Shown here one piece after another: positions 24,959 to 32,601 of a DNA stretch of 64,000 bases (position 1 is the first letter of the stretch; every line of letters starts with the position of its first letter). The DNA is taken from contig NZ_WOFH01000008.1 of NCBI RefSeq assembly GCF_009733595.1, positions 372,001 to 436,000 of the forward strand. Direction: 5' to 3'. Under the pieces are notes generated by a model. That model was not told the DNA's origin, made no database searches, and was given only the letters and a program-made list of their open reading frames with translations. Source of the stretch: Actinomadura litoris. GTDB lineage: Bacteria; Actinomycetota; Actinomycetes; Streptosporangiales; Streptosporangiaceae. The position numbers and the translations under genes were made by a program.

Positions 24959-26751
24959 GGGGTCCGATCCCTTTCCGCTGAGCGGCACAGCGTGCCTATT
25001 CCGTTGGCGATGCGTCCGTAGGGGCTGAAGCCGGAGTGGTCCACCGCGCTGGAGGTGACGCCGAAGAAGGCGCGGCGTACGCGCCGGCCCGCGTCGTCCG
25101 GGAGGCCGAAGGTGGCGCGGACGGCGATATCGGTCTCGATGAAGAGGCGGGCGTCGTCGGCGGCCCCGGCGAGGACGACCGACCCCCACAGGCGGCCGAT
25201 CGCCCGGCGCAGCGGCGCGGCCTGGGGAGTGTTCGTCAGGCCGCCCGCGGCCAACGCGGCGTCGAAGACGTCCTGCCAGTCCTGGGTGAGCCGGCGGCAC
25301 GCGTCGTCGTCATCGGCGCGGTCGCATCGGGCGAGGGCGCTCTCCGCGGCCGCCACGAGCCGGGCCGGGGCGGCCGCGCCGGACAGGCACCGGCGGGCGA
25401 CGCGCCGGGCGAGGGCTTCCACCGTGGATGCGGCCGGGCGCCATCGTGGTCGCCAGTCCTCGGTGTGCAGGGTCCACCCGGACGCGAGGCGGCCGCCGGC
25501 CGACCGCAGCCGGGTTCCGGCGGCGGGCGGGGCGAACGCCTCCGCGACGTCGCCGCCGGCCCGGTGCAGCGCCGCGAGCTGCCGCCGGAACACGTAGCGG
25601 GGCACCAGCAGGTAGAACAGGTTGAACCCCATCGCGTACTCGGCGGCCTCCTCGTGCCCCGGCCTGCCGCAGGCGCAGGCGAGCGTCGCGTCGAGAGCCT
25701 GGGCGAGGGCGTCGCCGTAGCCGTGGACGGCCCCCGGGCCCGCGTGGGCGAGCGCCGTGAGCAGCTCGTTGCAGGTTTCGTGGTTGCCCCAGTCGGCGAT
25801 CGCGTCGACGACGTCGTCGTAGCGCAGCGCGTTGCCGAACACGCGGGCGATGTCCGGGCAGGCCAGCGCCGGCAGGTACGTACCGCTGCCGTCGGTGAGA
25901 TGCCGGTAGGGGCGGGAACCGAAGGCCAGCCGCAGTAGCGGGGTGTGAAAGCCATCCCATTGGCGGATGGTGAAAAGCTCGTCGGGCGTGAGCGAGAGTT
26001 CCGGGTTCCGGTCGGCGGCCCGGTCGCCCCGCGCCATCGCGTCCTTCACATAGCTGATCGCGCCGCCCAGCGTCATCTCGCGCGCCATTCGGTTGGGAGC
26101 CGCTCCGGCGAGCGCGGCGAACCCCTCACTGGCCGCGACGAGATAAGGATCCTCCCCGTCCAGGCCCGCTCCGTCTGCGGCATCGACGAAATCCACGGCC
26201 AGGCTGAAAGTGAGCAGCGAGCCGAACAGGTTGGGCAGCCGCTCGTCGACGCTGCGTTGGAACTGCCAGTAGTACAGGCAGCCGAGGTAATCCCGCACGG
26301 TCATCTCCGGGCTGCGCGCGCCCGGATTGCGCCGCCGGTACTCCCGCCACAGCACCGCCGCCTCGTTCCCCTTCCGGGGCGCCGCCGCGTTCAGCAGCGC
26401 CAGGGGGCGGGCGATCGGCGCGGTGTCCGCGTCCCAGAGCGCGGCCGCCTGCCGGGCCGTCAGGCGGCGCAACGCGTCCCCGACCCAACCGTCCAGCAGG
26501 CTCTGCTGTAGTCCGGGCGAGCGGGACACCCGGAGCGCCCGCGCGGCCATCCGGTATCCGCCGCCGTCGCGCGGCATCGTCGTGGAGACGTACGGCCGGT
26601 AGGCGGACGGCGCGACGAGATAGGTGGCCGCGTCGCCGTCGGCCGGATGGGCCTCGCCCGCCGCGGTGTGCACCGTCCGCAGCAGAGTCTCGGTCTCCGG
26701 CGTGGTCAGGCCCGCACGGTCGGCATCCCATAACGCATACGCAATGTTCAT
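24955..26751 (-). CDS. Unrecognised 598-residue protein in terpenoid-type cluster (candidate non-canonical cyclase)
   Basis: A 598-residue, Ala/Arg-rich, apparently all-helical protein without signal peptide or membrane helices. I recognise no family. Features: MTVRDYLGCLYYWQFQRS and LLTFSLAVDFVDAAD in the middle, an aspartate motif YDDVVDAIADWGNHETCNE at 311-329, and a C-terminal part with WQDVFDAAL and IETDIAVRATFGLPDD. It lacks a canonical terpene-synthase DDxxD near residue 90 and a clear NSE triad. The DDxxD-like motif at 312-316 followed by N/E residues could still bind a Mg-diphosphate. The prenyl synthase lies 46 bp upstream, and methyltransferase and P450 follow with 4-bp overlaps, so by position it is where a cyclase would be. 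That function is inference only. Confidence 0.6.
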   Translation of the reverse strand: MNIAYALWDADRAGLTTPETETLLRTVHTAAGEAHPADGDAATYLVAPSAYRPYVSTTMPRDGGGYRMAARALRVSRSPGLQQSLLDGWVGDALRRLTARQAAALWDADTAPIARPLALLNAAAPRKGNEAAVLWREYRRRNPGARSPEMTVRDYLGCLYYWQFQRSVDERLPNLFGSLLTFSLAVDFVDAADGAGLDGEDPYLVAASEGFAALAGAAPNRMAREMTLGGAISYVKDAMARGDRAADRNPELSLTPDELFTIRQWDGFHTPLLRLAFGSRPYRHLTDGSGTYLPALACPDIARVFGNALRYDDVVDAIADWGNHETCNELLTALAHAGPGAVHGYGDALAQALDATLACACGRPGHEEAAEYAMGFNLFYLLVPRYVFRRQLAALHRAGGDVAEAFAPPAAGTRLRSAGGRLASGWTLHTEDWRPRWRPAASTVEALARRVARRCLSGAAAPARLVAAAESALARCDRADDDDACRRLTQDWQDVFDAALAAGGLTNTPQAAPLRRAIGRLWGSVVLAGAADDARLFIETDIAVRATFGLPDDAGRRVRRAFFGVTSSAVDHSGFSPYGRIANGIGTLCRSAERDRTP

Positions 26752-26797
26752 CAGTTCGAACCTTCAGACGATTTTCGAGCCGCTTGCTGTCAGCCGG

Positions 26798-27877
26798 TCA
26801 GCTGTGGCGCCACAGGGCCGCATCGGTGAGCGCGGTGAGGGCCTGCCCGGCGTCTTCGGTGAGGGGGGCCGCCCGCAGGGCCGTCAGGGCGTGCCGTCCG
26901 CGAACCTCGATCATGTCCTCCACCGCGGCGTGCGCGCCGGTCTCGTCGAGGACCTTACGGAGGTCGCGTGCCGCGGACTCGTCCAGGTCCGCGGCGCCGT
27001 GCAGCCGGTTGATGAGGGCGCGCTGTGCGAGCGTGGCGTGCTCGACCGCGTAGGCCATCAGCACGGTCGGCTTGCCTTCCCGCAGGTCGTCCAGATTGGA
27101 CTTGCCGGTGACGCCCGGGTCGCCGAACACCCCCAGCAGGTCGTCGCGGAGCTGGAACGCCTCACCGAGCGGGCGGCCGAAGGCGGAGTAGGCGGCGAGC
27201 AGGCGTCCGCCTCCGCCGGCCATGACGCCACCGAGGACCAGCGGATGCTCCACGGTGTACCTGGCCGCCTTGTAGCGGACGACGCGCATCGACCGCGCCA
27301 CCGACGGGACGCCCTTCGCGGTCTCGGCGACATCCAGATACTGGCCGCAAATCGCCTCCGCGCGCATCCGGTCATAGACGGGCCGGGCGGCGCGGAGCCG
27401 GGCCGGATCGACACCGCTGGTGTAGAGCAGTTCGTCCGCCCATACCAGGAGCAGGTCGCCGAACAGCATCGCGGCGGACACCCCGAAGGCGTCCGGGTCG
27501 CCGTTCCACCCGGATTCTTCGTGCAACGCGGCCAGCCGGCGATGCATCGCCGGTCGGCCGCGCCGGATATCGCTCCCATCCATGATGTCGTCGTGGATCA
27601 GCGCGAACGAGTGGAACAGCTCAAGTGCCGCGGCCGCCCGGACGGCCTCGTCGCGGTCGGCACCGCCCGCGCCACGCCATCCCCAGTAGCAGAGCATCGG
27701 CCGGATTCGCTTTCCGCCCGACAGAACATACGGTCGGAGCAGTTCGAAGGCCGACGCGTCGTCCAGCCGGCTCAGTTCGCCCAGCCGATCGTCGAGGAAC
27801 TCGGCCAACGCGCGGTCGATCCGCCCCTTCACCTCCAGCGCGGCCGCGGCGGACGTGGACCGTGTACCCGCTGTCAT
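26798..27877 (-). CDS. Polyprenyl diphosphate synthase (FPP/GGPP type)
   Basis: A 359-residue trans-isoprenyl diphosphate synthase. It has GGKRIRPML (54-62), the first Asp-rich motif DDIMD (96-100) followed by RRGRPAMH, KAARYTVEHPLVLGG and the second Asp-rich motif QLRDDLLGVFGD. The residue five before the first motif is Phe and the fourth is Ala, so chain length (C15 or C20) cannot be settled. It is the first gene of the terpenoid-type operon and supplies its precursor. The ATG at 27877 has AAGGGG close upstream. Confidence 0.9.
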   Translation of the reverse strand: MTAGTRSTSAAAALEVKGRIDRALAEFLDDRLGELSRLDDASAFELLRPYVLSGGKRIRPMLCYWGWRGAGGADRDEAVRAAAALELFHSFALIHDDIMDGSDIRRGRPAMHRRLAALHEESGWNGDPDAFGVSAAMLFGDLLLVWADELLYTSGVDPARLRAARPVYDRMRAEAICGQYLDVAETAKGVPSVARSMRVVRYKAARYTVEHPLVLGGVMAGGGGRLLAAYSAFGRPLGEAFQLRDDLLGVFGDPGVTGKSNLDDLREGKPTVLMAYAVEHATLAQRALINRLHGAADLDESAARDLRKVLDETGAHAAVEDMIEVRGRHALTALRAAPLTEDAGQALTALTDAALWRHS

Positions 27878-28012
27878 CGCCCCTTCGCCTCCCAGCCTGG
27901 GAATCAACCGTCGGACCAGCACGCTGCCGCCCCGGGCTCCCCGCCACCAGCGGCTGTTCCGCTGCCCGGAACAACCGCGTCCCGCGCACGGAGACCCGGC
28001 GCGGACCGCTCC

Positions 28013-28861
28013 TCACCCGTGGCGTGTTCCGCAGGCCACGACGGACATCGCGTAGGCGGTCCTTCGCAGCAGCGGGGCATGGTGCACGGGATCGAACCCC
28101 CGGGCTCGGCCCGCGAGCGACACGGCGGCGATGACCTCGCCCTTGCGGTCGCGTACCGGCGCGGCCACGCAGTACACACCGGCCGTGAGATCTCCGTAGT
28201 TGTAGGCCACCCCCTCGCGGCGGATGCCGGTCAGCACCGACTCCAGATCATGCCCGTTCGCCCGGACCGGCCCGTCGTGCGCCGGCTCCGGCGCGATCTG
28301 GCCGGGATGCGGCCGGTAGGCGAGGAGCAGCCGGCCCCCCGCGGTCAGGCGCGCCGGTGCCCGGTCGACCCCGTCGGAACGGCTGGCGACCCGATCGCGC
28401 CCGTAGACGCGGTCCACGTAGACGACCTCGTCGTCTCGCAGCACCACGAGGTTGACGGTCTGGCGACTCGCCTCGTACAGGCCGACCATGTGCGGAAGCA
28501 GTCCGCGGCGAAGTCGCCGTATCCGGCTTACCCGGTGGTCCGCCGGGGGCACGAGCCAGCTCACCCCGTCGTTCAACCGGTAGCGGGTACCGTTGCGGCG
28601 CACCAGGCCACCCTCAAGCAGGGCGCCGAGCAGGCGGTACGTGGTCGTCTTCGCGAATCCGGTGCGGCGGGCCAGTTCCGACAACGTCAGCGAGGACGGC
28701 GCCGTCGCGAGCGCGGCCAGGAGCGCCGTCGCCTTCCCCGCCATGCTCAGGGCCGTGTTCTCCCGCCGGCCTCTCGCCCCGCGCGGGTCCGGCGGCGCGG
28801 CGCCGGCGGGCCCGGCGGCCGGTAACGCGATCGGCTTTCCGGAAGCCGAGAAAGCGCACAT
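28013..28861 (-). CDS. IclR family transcriptional regulator
   Basis: A 282-residue protein with an N-terminal winged HTH (LTLSELARRTGFAKTTTYRLLGALLEGGLVRR) and a GAF-like IclR effector domain (DEVVYVDRVYGRDRV, GRLLLAYRP, AVSLAGRARGFDP). AGGAG lies 6 bp before ATG 28861. About 50 residues of low-complexity sequence precede the HTH. It lies 135 bp upstream of the prenyl synthase in the same direction, so it is a candidate regulator of the cluster. Confidence 0.88.
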   Translation of the reverse strand: MCAFSASGKPIALPAAGPAGAAPPDPRGARGRRENTALSMAGKATALLAALATAPSSLTLSELARRTGFAKTTTYRLLGALLEGGLVRRNGTRYRLNDGVSWLVPPADHRVSRIRRLRRGLLPHMVGLYEASRQTVNLVVLRDDEVVYVDRVYGRDRVASRSDGVDRAPARLTAGGRLLLAYRPHPGQIAPEPAHDGPVRANGHDLESVLTGIRREGVAYNYGDLTAGVYCVAAPVRDRKGEVIAAVSLAGRARGFDPVHHAPLLRRTAYAMSVVACGTRHG

Positions 28862-29373
28862 TTCAACTCCTGTAAGGCGAATGTACCCGACGCCCGTTTT
28901 TATCACCACCATCTGGCTGAATTTTGGCGGGTGGAAATCTCTGCCGCGACCGGCGGGTCCGGCGAATTGTTCCGACGTGCGGCAGCGAGATCAAAGGCGC
29001 CGCGAGTCGCGCATTCCCTCGCTCTCGCGGAGCTTTGATCAACATTACGGCCTCGGGGGCGCGCGAGGGCGCGCCGCCGTCGACACCGCGGGCGCCCCCC
29101 CTGATCACCGCACGGTCGACGGCGGGATCGGGCGCCGCGGAATTGGTCCGGGTCGCCGCCGAGAAATCGTGTCAAAAATTGTGCTTACCGGTTTTGGGTT
29201 CGGAGGTTACCGGGGTGGCGCGATGGCCCTATTAATGACTCCGGTTTTTTACGGATCTTCGGGCTTCGGCGTCATTCATCCGATGGACGGCGGGTGCTCG
29301 CCGGGGCATTGCCGGGGCTTGTAATGGCGGAATTACCGTCCGGAGTGCTCAATTCCCCCGCAAAGGAGTGGAC
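28862..29373. other. Intergenic region between divergent genes, no supported gene
   Basis: About 510 bp between the IclR gene and the phosphoesterase gene. It contains several A+T-rich stretches (such as AAATCGTGTCAAAAATTGTG near 29162) likely to hold the two divergent promoters. I see no coding frame with a ribosome site. Confidence 0.5.
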
Positions 29374-30279
29374 ATGACCCGAAGCAGAAGCGCGGTCGCG
29401 GTCGCCCTCACGGGCGTGCTCGGGGCCGCCGCGATCGCGGCGTTCGCGCTGCCCGGCGGCGCGGCCTCGGCGGCGGCCGACCCGGTCCTCGTCGGCGCCG
29501 GCGACATCAGCAACTCCGGCAGCGGCGACACCGCGACGGCGGCGCTGCTCGACAACATCGGCGGGACGGTCTTCACCGCCGGCGACAACGTCTATGACAG
29601 CGGCACGACCAGCGAGTTCAACACCTACTACAACCCCACCTGGGGGCGCCACAAGGCGCGCACCCGGCCCTCCCCCGGCAACCACGACTACAACACGGCC
29701 GGCGCCACCGGCTACTACGGGTACTTCGGCGCCGCCGCGGGCGACCCGTCCAAGGGCTACTACTCCTACGACATCGGGAGCAACTGGCACGTCGTCGCCC
29801 TCAACTCCAACTGCGGGTCGATCAGCGGCGGCTGCGCGGCGGGCGGCGCGCAGGAGCGGTGGCTGCGGGCCGACCTCGCCGCCAACCCCAAGCCGTGCAC
29901 CATCGCCTACTGGCACCACCCGCGGTGGACGTCCGGCGCCAACCACTCCCCCAGCACCGCCGTGGCCCCGCTGGTGCAGGCGCTCTACGACAACAACGCC
30001 GATGTCATCGTCACCGGCCACAACCACCAGTACGAGCGGTTCGCGCCGATGAACCCGAGCGGCGCCGCCGACAACGCGCGCGGCATCCGCGAGTTCGTCG
30101 CCGGGATGGGCGGGGCGAGCCACTACTCGTTCGGCACCATCCAGCCGAACAGCCAGGCCCGCAACAGCGACACCTACGGCGTCCTCAAGCTGACGCTGCA
30201 CGCCGGAAGCTACGACTGGCAGTTCGTCCCGCAGTCCGGAAAGACCTACTCCGACAGCGGCACCACCAACTGCCACTGA
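29374..30279 (+). CDS. Secreted metallophosphoesterase
   Basis: A 301-residue calcineurin-like phosphoesterase with a Sec signal (cleavage near AASAAA, about residue 35). Metal-binding motifs are in order: GAGDIS (D-x-H variant), FTAGDNVYDSG, SPGNHDYNT, IAYWHHPRW and VTGHNHQYERF. This is the pattern of secreted purple-acid/alkaline-phosphodiesterase-type enzymes of Streptomyces relatives. AAAGGAG lies 5 bp before the ATG. Probably scavenges extracellular phosphate esters; substrate not readable. Confidence 0.9.
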   Translation: MTRSRSAVAVALTGVLGAAAIAAFALPGGAASAAADPVLVGAGDISNSGSGDTATAALLDNIGGTVFTAGDNVYDSGTTSEFNTYYNPTWGRHKARTRPSPGNHDYNTAGATGYYGYFGAAAGDPSKGYYSYDIGSNWHVVALNSNCGSISGGCAAGGAQERWLRADLAANPKPCTIAYWHHPRWTSGANHSPSTAVAPLVQALYDNNADVIVTGHNHQYERFAPMNPSGAADNARGIREFVAGMGGASHYSFGTIQPNSQARNSDTYGVLKLTLHAGSYDWQFVPQSGKTYSDSGTTNCH

Positions 30280-30289
30280 TACCAGGGGT

Positions 30290-30314
30290 CCCGGCGCGGC
30301 GGGGGCGCGCCGGG
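30290..30314 (+). terminator. GC-rich hairpin between phosphoesterase and MFS genes
   Basis: CCCGGCGCG, a 7-base loop and CGCGCCGGG form a 9-bp perfect stem 10 bp after the phosphoesterase stop and 19 bp before the MFS start. There is no U run, so it may terminate only partly or stabilise the upstream mRNA. Confidence 0.45.
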
Positions 30315-30332
30315 CCCGTCCAAGGAGCCGGC

Positions 30333-31559
30333 GTGTACCTTTCCACCCTCACCCGTCCGGGCAGGAGCCTCCGCGGCGCGGGCCCGGTCGCCGCCAACGT
30401 GGTCGCCCTCGGCGCCGTCAGCCTGATCACGGACGTCTCCGCCGAGATGGTCACCGCGATCCTGCCGCTCTACCTGGTGGTCGGGCTCCAGTTCAGCCCG
30501 GCGGCCTACGGGGCGATCGACGGGCTCTACACCGGCGCGACCGTCCTGCTCCGCCTCGCCGGCGGGTACGTCTCCGACCTCGTCGACCGGCGCAAGCCGG
30601 TGGCGCTGCTCGGGTACGCCGCGTCCGCCGCCGCGAAGCTCGGGCTGCTCGCCGCGGCGGGCTCGGGCGCCGGGATCGGCCTCGCCCTCACCGCGGACCG
30701 CGCGGGCAAGGGCCTGCGCACCGCGCCCCGGGACGCCCTGATCACCCTGTGCACCCCGCCCGAGCAGCTCGGCCGCGCGTTCGGCGTGCACCGGACGATG
30801 GACGCCGCCGGGGCGTTCGCCGGTCCGCTCGTCGCGCTCGCCGTCCTCGCCGCCGCGCCCGGGTCCTACGACTCGGTCATCATGACGAGCTTCTGTGTCG
30901 CGCTGCTCGGCGTCCTCGTGCTCGTGCTGTTCGTCCGGGACGCGCCGGGGCCGCGGACCCGGCGCGAGGCGCTGCGCTGGCGGGAGCTGCTGCGCGGGCC
31001 CGCCGCGCGGCGGCTGCTCCCCGCCTCGTTCCTGCTCGGGCTGGCCACGATCGGGGACGGCTTCACCTACCTGCTGGTCGCCGAGCGCGCGGACCTCGCG
31101 CTCGGCTGGTTCCCGCTGCTCGCCGTCGCCACCAGCGGCGTCTACCTGTTGCTCGCCACGCCCGCCGGGATGCTCGCCGACCGGGCCGGGCGGCTGCCCG
31201 TCGTGCTCGGCGGCTACCTGGCGCTCACCGCGACCTACCTGCTGCTCGCGCTCGCGTCCGGCGGCGGGCTCCGGCTCGTCGGCGCCACCGTCGTCCTGCA
31301 CGGGGTGTTCTACGCCGCGACCGACGGCGGGCTGATGGCGCTCGCCGGGCCGCTGCTCCCGGCGGGCCTCCGGACGACCGGCATCGCGCTCGTGCAGAGC
31401 GGGCAGGCGCTGGCCTACCTGGTGTCGTCGGTGCTGTTCGGGGCGGCGTGGCAGGTGTGGGGCACGCGTCCGGCGCTGCTGGGCGCCGCCGCCGTCAGCG
31501 CCATCGCCCTCGCCGGGACCGCCGCCGTCCTCCGTCCGTCAGAAAGGGCCGTCCATTGA
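30333..31559 (+). CDS. MFS transporter
   Basis: A 408-residue major facilitator with about 11-12 helices. The loop 2-3 motif GGYVSDLVDRRKPV and the equivalent after helix 8 (PAGMLADRAGRLPV) are clear, and SLITDVSAEMVTAILPLYLV is typical of a bacterial MFS subfamily of unknown substrate. AAGGAG lies 5 bp before GTG 30333. It overlaps the following gene by 4 bp. Confidence 0.87.
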   Translation: MYLSTLTRPGRSLRGAGPVAANVVALGAVSLITDVSAEMVTAILPLYLVVGLQFSPAAYGAIDGLYTGATVLLRLAGGYVSDLVDRRKPVALLGYAASAAAKLGLLAAAGSGAGIGLALTADRAGKGLRTAPRDALITLCTPPEQLGRAFGVHRTMDAAGAFAGPLVALAVLAAAPGSYDSVIMTSFCVALLGVLVLVLFVRDAPGPRTRREALRWRELLRGPAARRLLPASFLLGLATIGDGFTYLLVAERADLALGWFPLLAVATSGVYLLLATPAGMLADRAGRLPVVLGGYLALTATYLLLALASGGGLRLVGATVVLHGVFYAATDGGLMALAGPLLPAGLRTTGIALVQSGQALAYLVSSVLFGAAWQVWGTRPALLGAAAVSAIALAGTAAVLRPSERAVH

Positions 31560-32506
31560 ACACGCGCTCCCGCGCCGCCGCCCTGGCGGTTTCGGCCGTG
31601 CTTCTCGCCGCCGTGGCGGTCACCTACACGGTGTCGCACGACGCGGAGTCCGCGCCCGCCTCGGGCCGGACGTCCGCCGACGGCCGGCGGCTCCAGTTCC
31701 TCGCCAACGGCCGGCTCTCCTACACGTCCCCGCCGGGGTCGCGGCGGGTGACCTCGGTGGTCTGCGACCGGGCCTACGCCGCCGCCGGCACCGTCGCGTG
31801 CCTGCGGCCGGTCGGGGCGCTGAGCGCGGGCGCGCTGGTCGTCATGGACGCCGGGCTGCGCGAGCGGCGGCGCGTCCCGCTCACCGGGTTCCCCAACCGG
31901 CTGCGGGTGTCGGCGTCCGGCCGGATGGTCGCCTGGACGCTGTTCATCGACGGCCACAGCTACGCGACCACGGGGTTCTCCACCCGGGCGGGCATCCTCG
32001 ACACCCGGACCGGGCGCCTCGTCACGACCCTGGAGGACTTCACGATCATCAAGGACGGCGCCCCGTACCGGAACCGGGACGTGAACTTCTGGGGCGTCAC
32101 GTTCGCCGCCGACGACAACCGGTTCTACGCGACGCTGTCCACGGGCGGCGGGCGCCACCTCGTCCAGGGCGACTTCGCGGCCCGGACGGTCCGGACGCTC
32201 GCGCCCGGCGTCGAGTGCCCGTCCCTGTCACCCGACGGCACCCGCCTGGCCTTCAAGTCCGCCGTCGCCGGGAACCCGAAGCGCGGCTGGCGCCTGTCGA
32301 CGCTCGACCTCGCCACGCTGCGCAGGACGCCGCTCGCCGAGACCCGCGGCGTCGACGACCAGCCCGTCTGGCTGGACGGCCGCACCGTCGGCTACACGCT
32401 CCAGCTCAGCGACGGGAAGAACCAGACGTGGGCCGTCCCGGCGTCCGGGGGCGGAAGGCCGCGGCTCCTGCTCGACAACGCGAGTTCGGTGTCGCCGCCC
32501 CCCTGA
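31556..32506 (+). CDS. Exported TolB-like beta-propeller protein
   Basis: A 316-residue protein starting at a TTG that overlaps the MFS stop (AAAGGG lies 8-9 bp upstream). A signal peptide or anchor (AALAVSAVLLAAVAVTYT) is followed by blades of a TolB/WD40-like propeller: CPSLSPDGTRLAFKS and DDQPVWLDGRTVGYTLQ are the clearest. It probably works outside the cytoplasm together with the MFS carrier; function unknown. Confidence 0.75.
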   Translation: MNTRSRAAALAVSAVLLAAVAVTYTVSHDAESAPASGRTSADGRRLQFLANGRLSYTSPPGSRRVTSVVCDRAYAAAGTVACLRPVGALSAGALVVMDAGLRERRRVPLTGFPNRLRVSASGRMVAWTLFIDGHSYATTGFSTRAGILDTRTGRLVTTLEDFTIIKDGAPYRNRDVNFWGVTFAADDNRFYATLSTGGGRHLVQGDFAARTVRTLAPGVECPSLSPDGTRLAFKSAVAGNPKRGWRLSTLDLATLRRTPLAETRGVDDQPVWLDGRTVGYTLQLSDGKNQTWAVPASGGGRPRLLLDNASSVSPPP

Positions 32507-32601
32507 GTGTTTTCGGCCACCGAGTCGGACGATCCCATCTACAGCCGGGGCCTCGTGCAGCGGATCTCGACCCGGCTCGCCGCCATGCGCGAGAGTGCCG
32601 G

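Noticed and set aside
28862..29373. PHO-box search before the secreted phosphoesterase
   Set aside because: No clear direct repeats of the GTTCACC type were seen, so phosphate control is not claimed.
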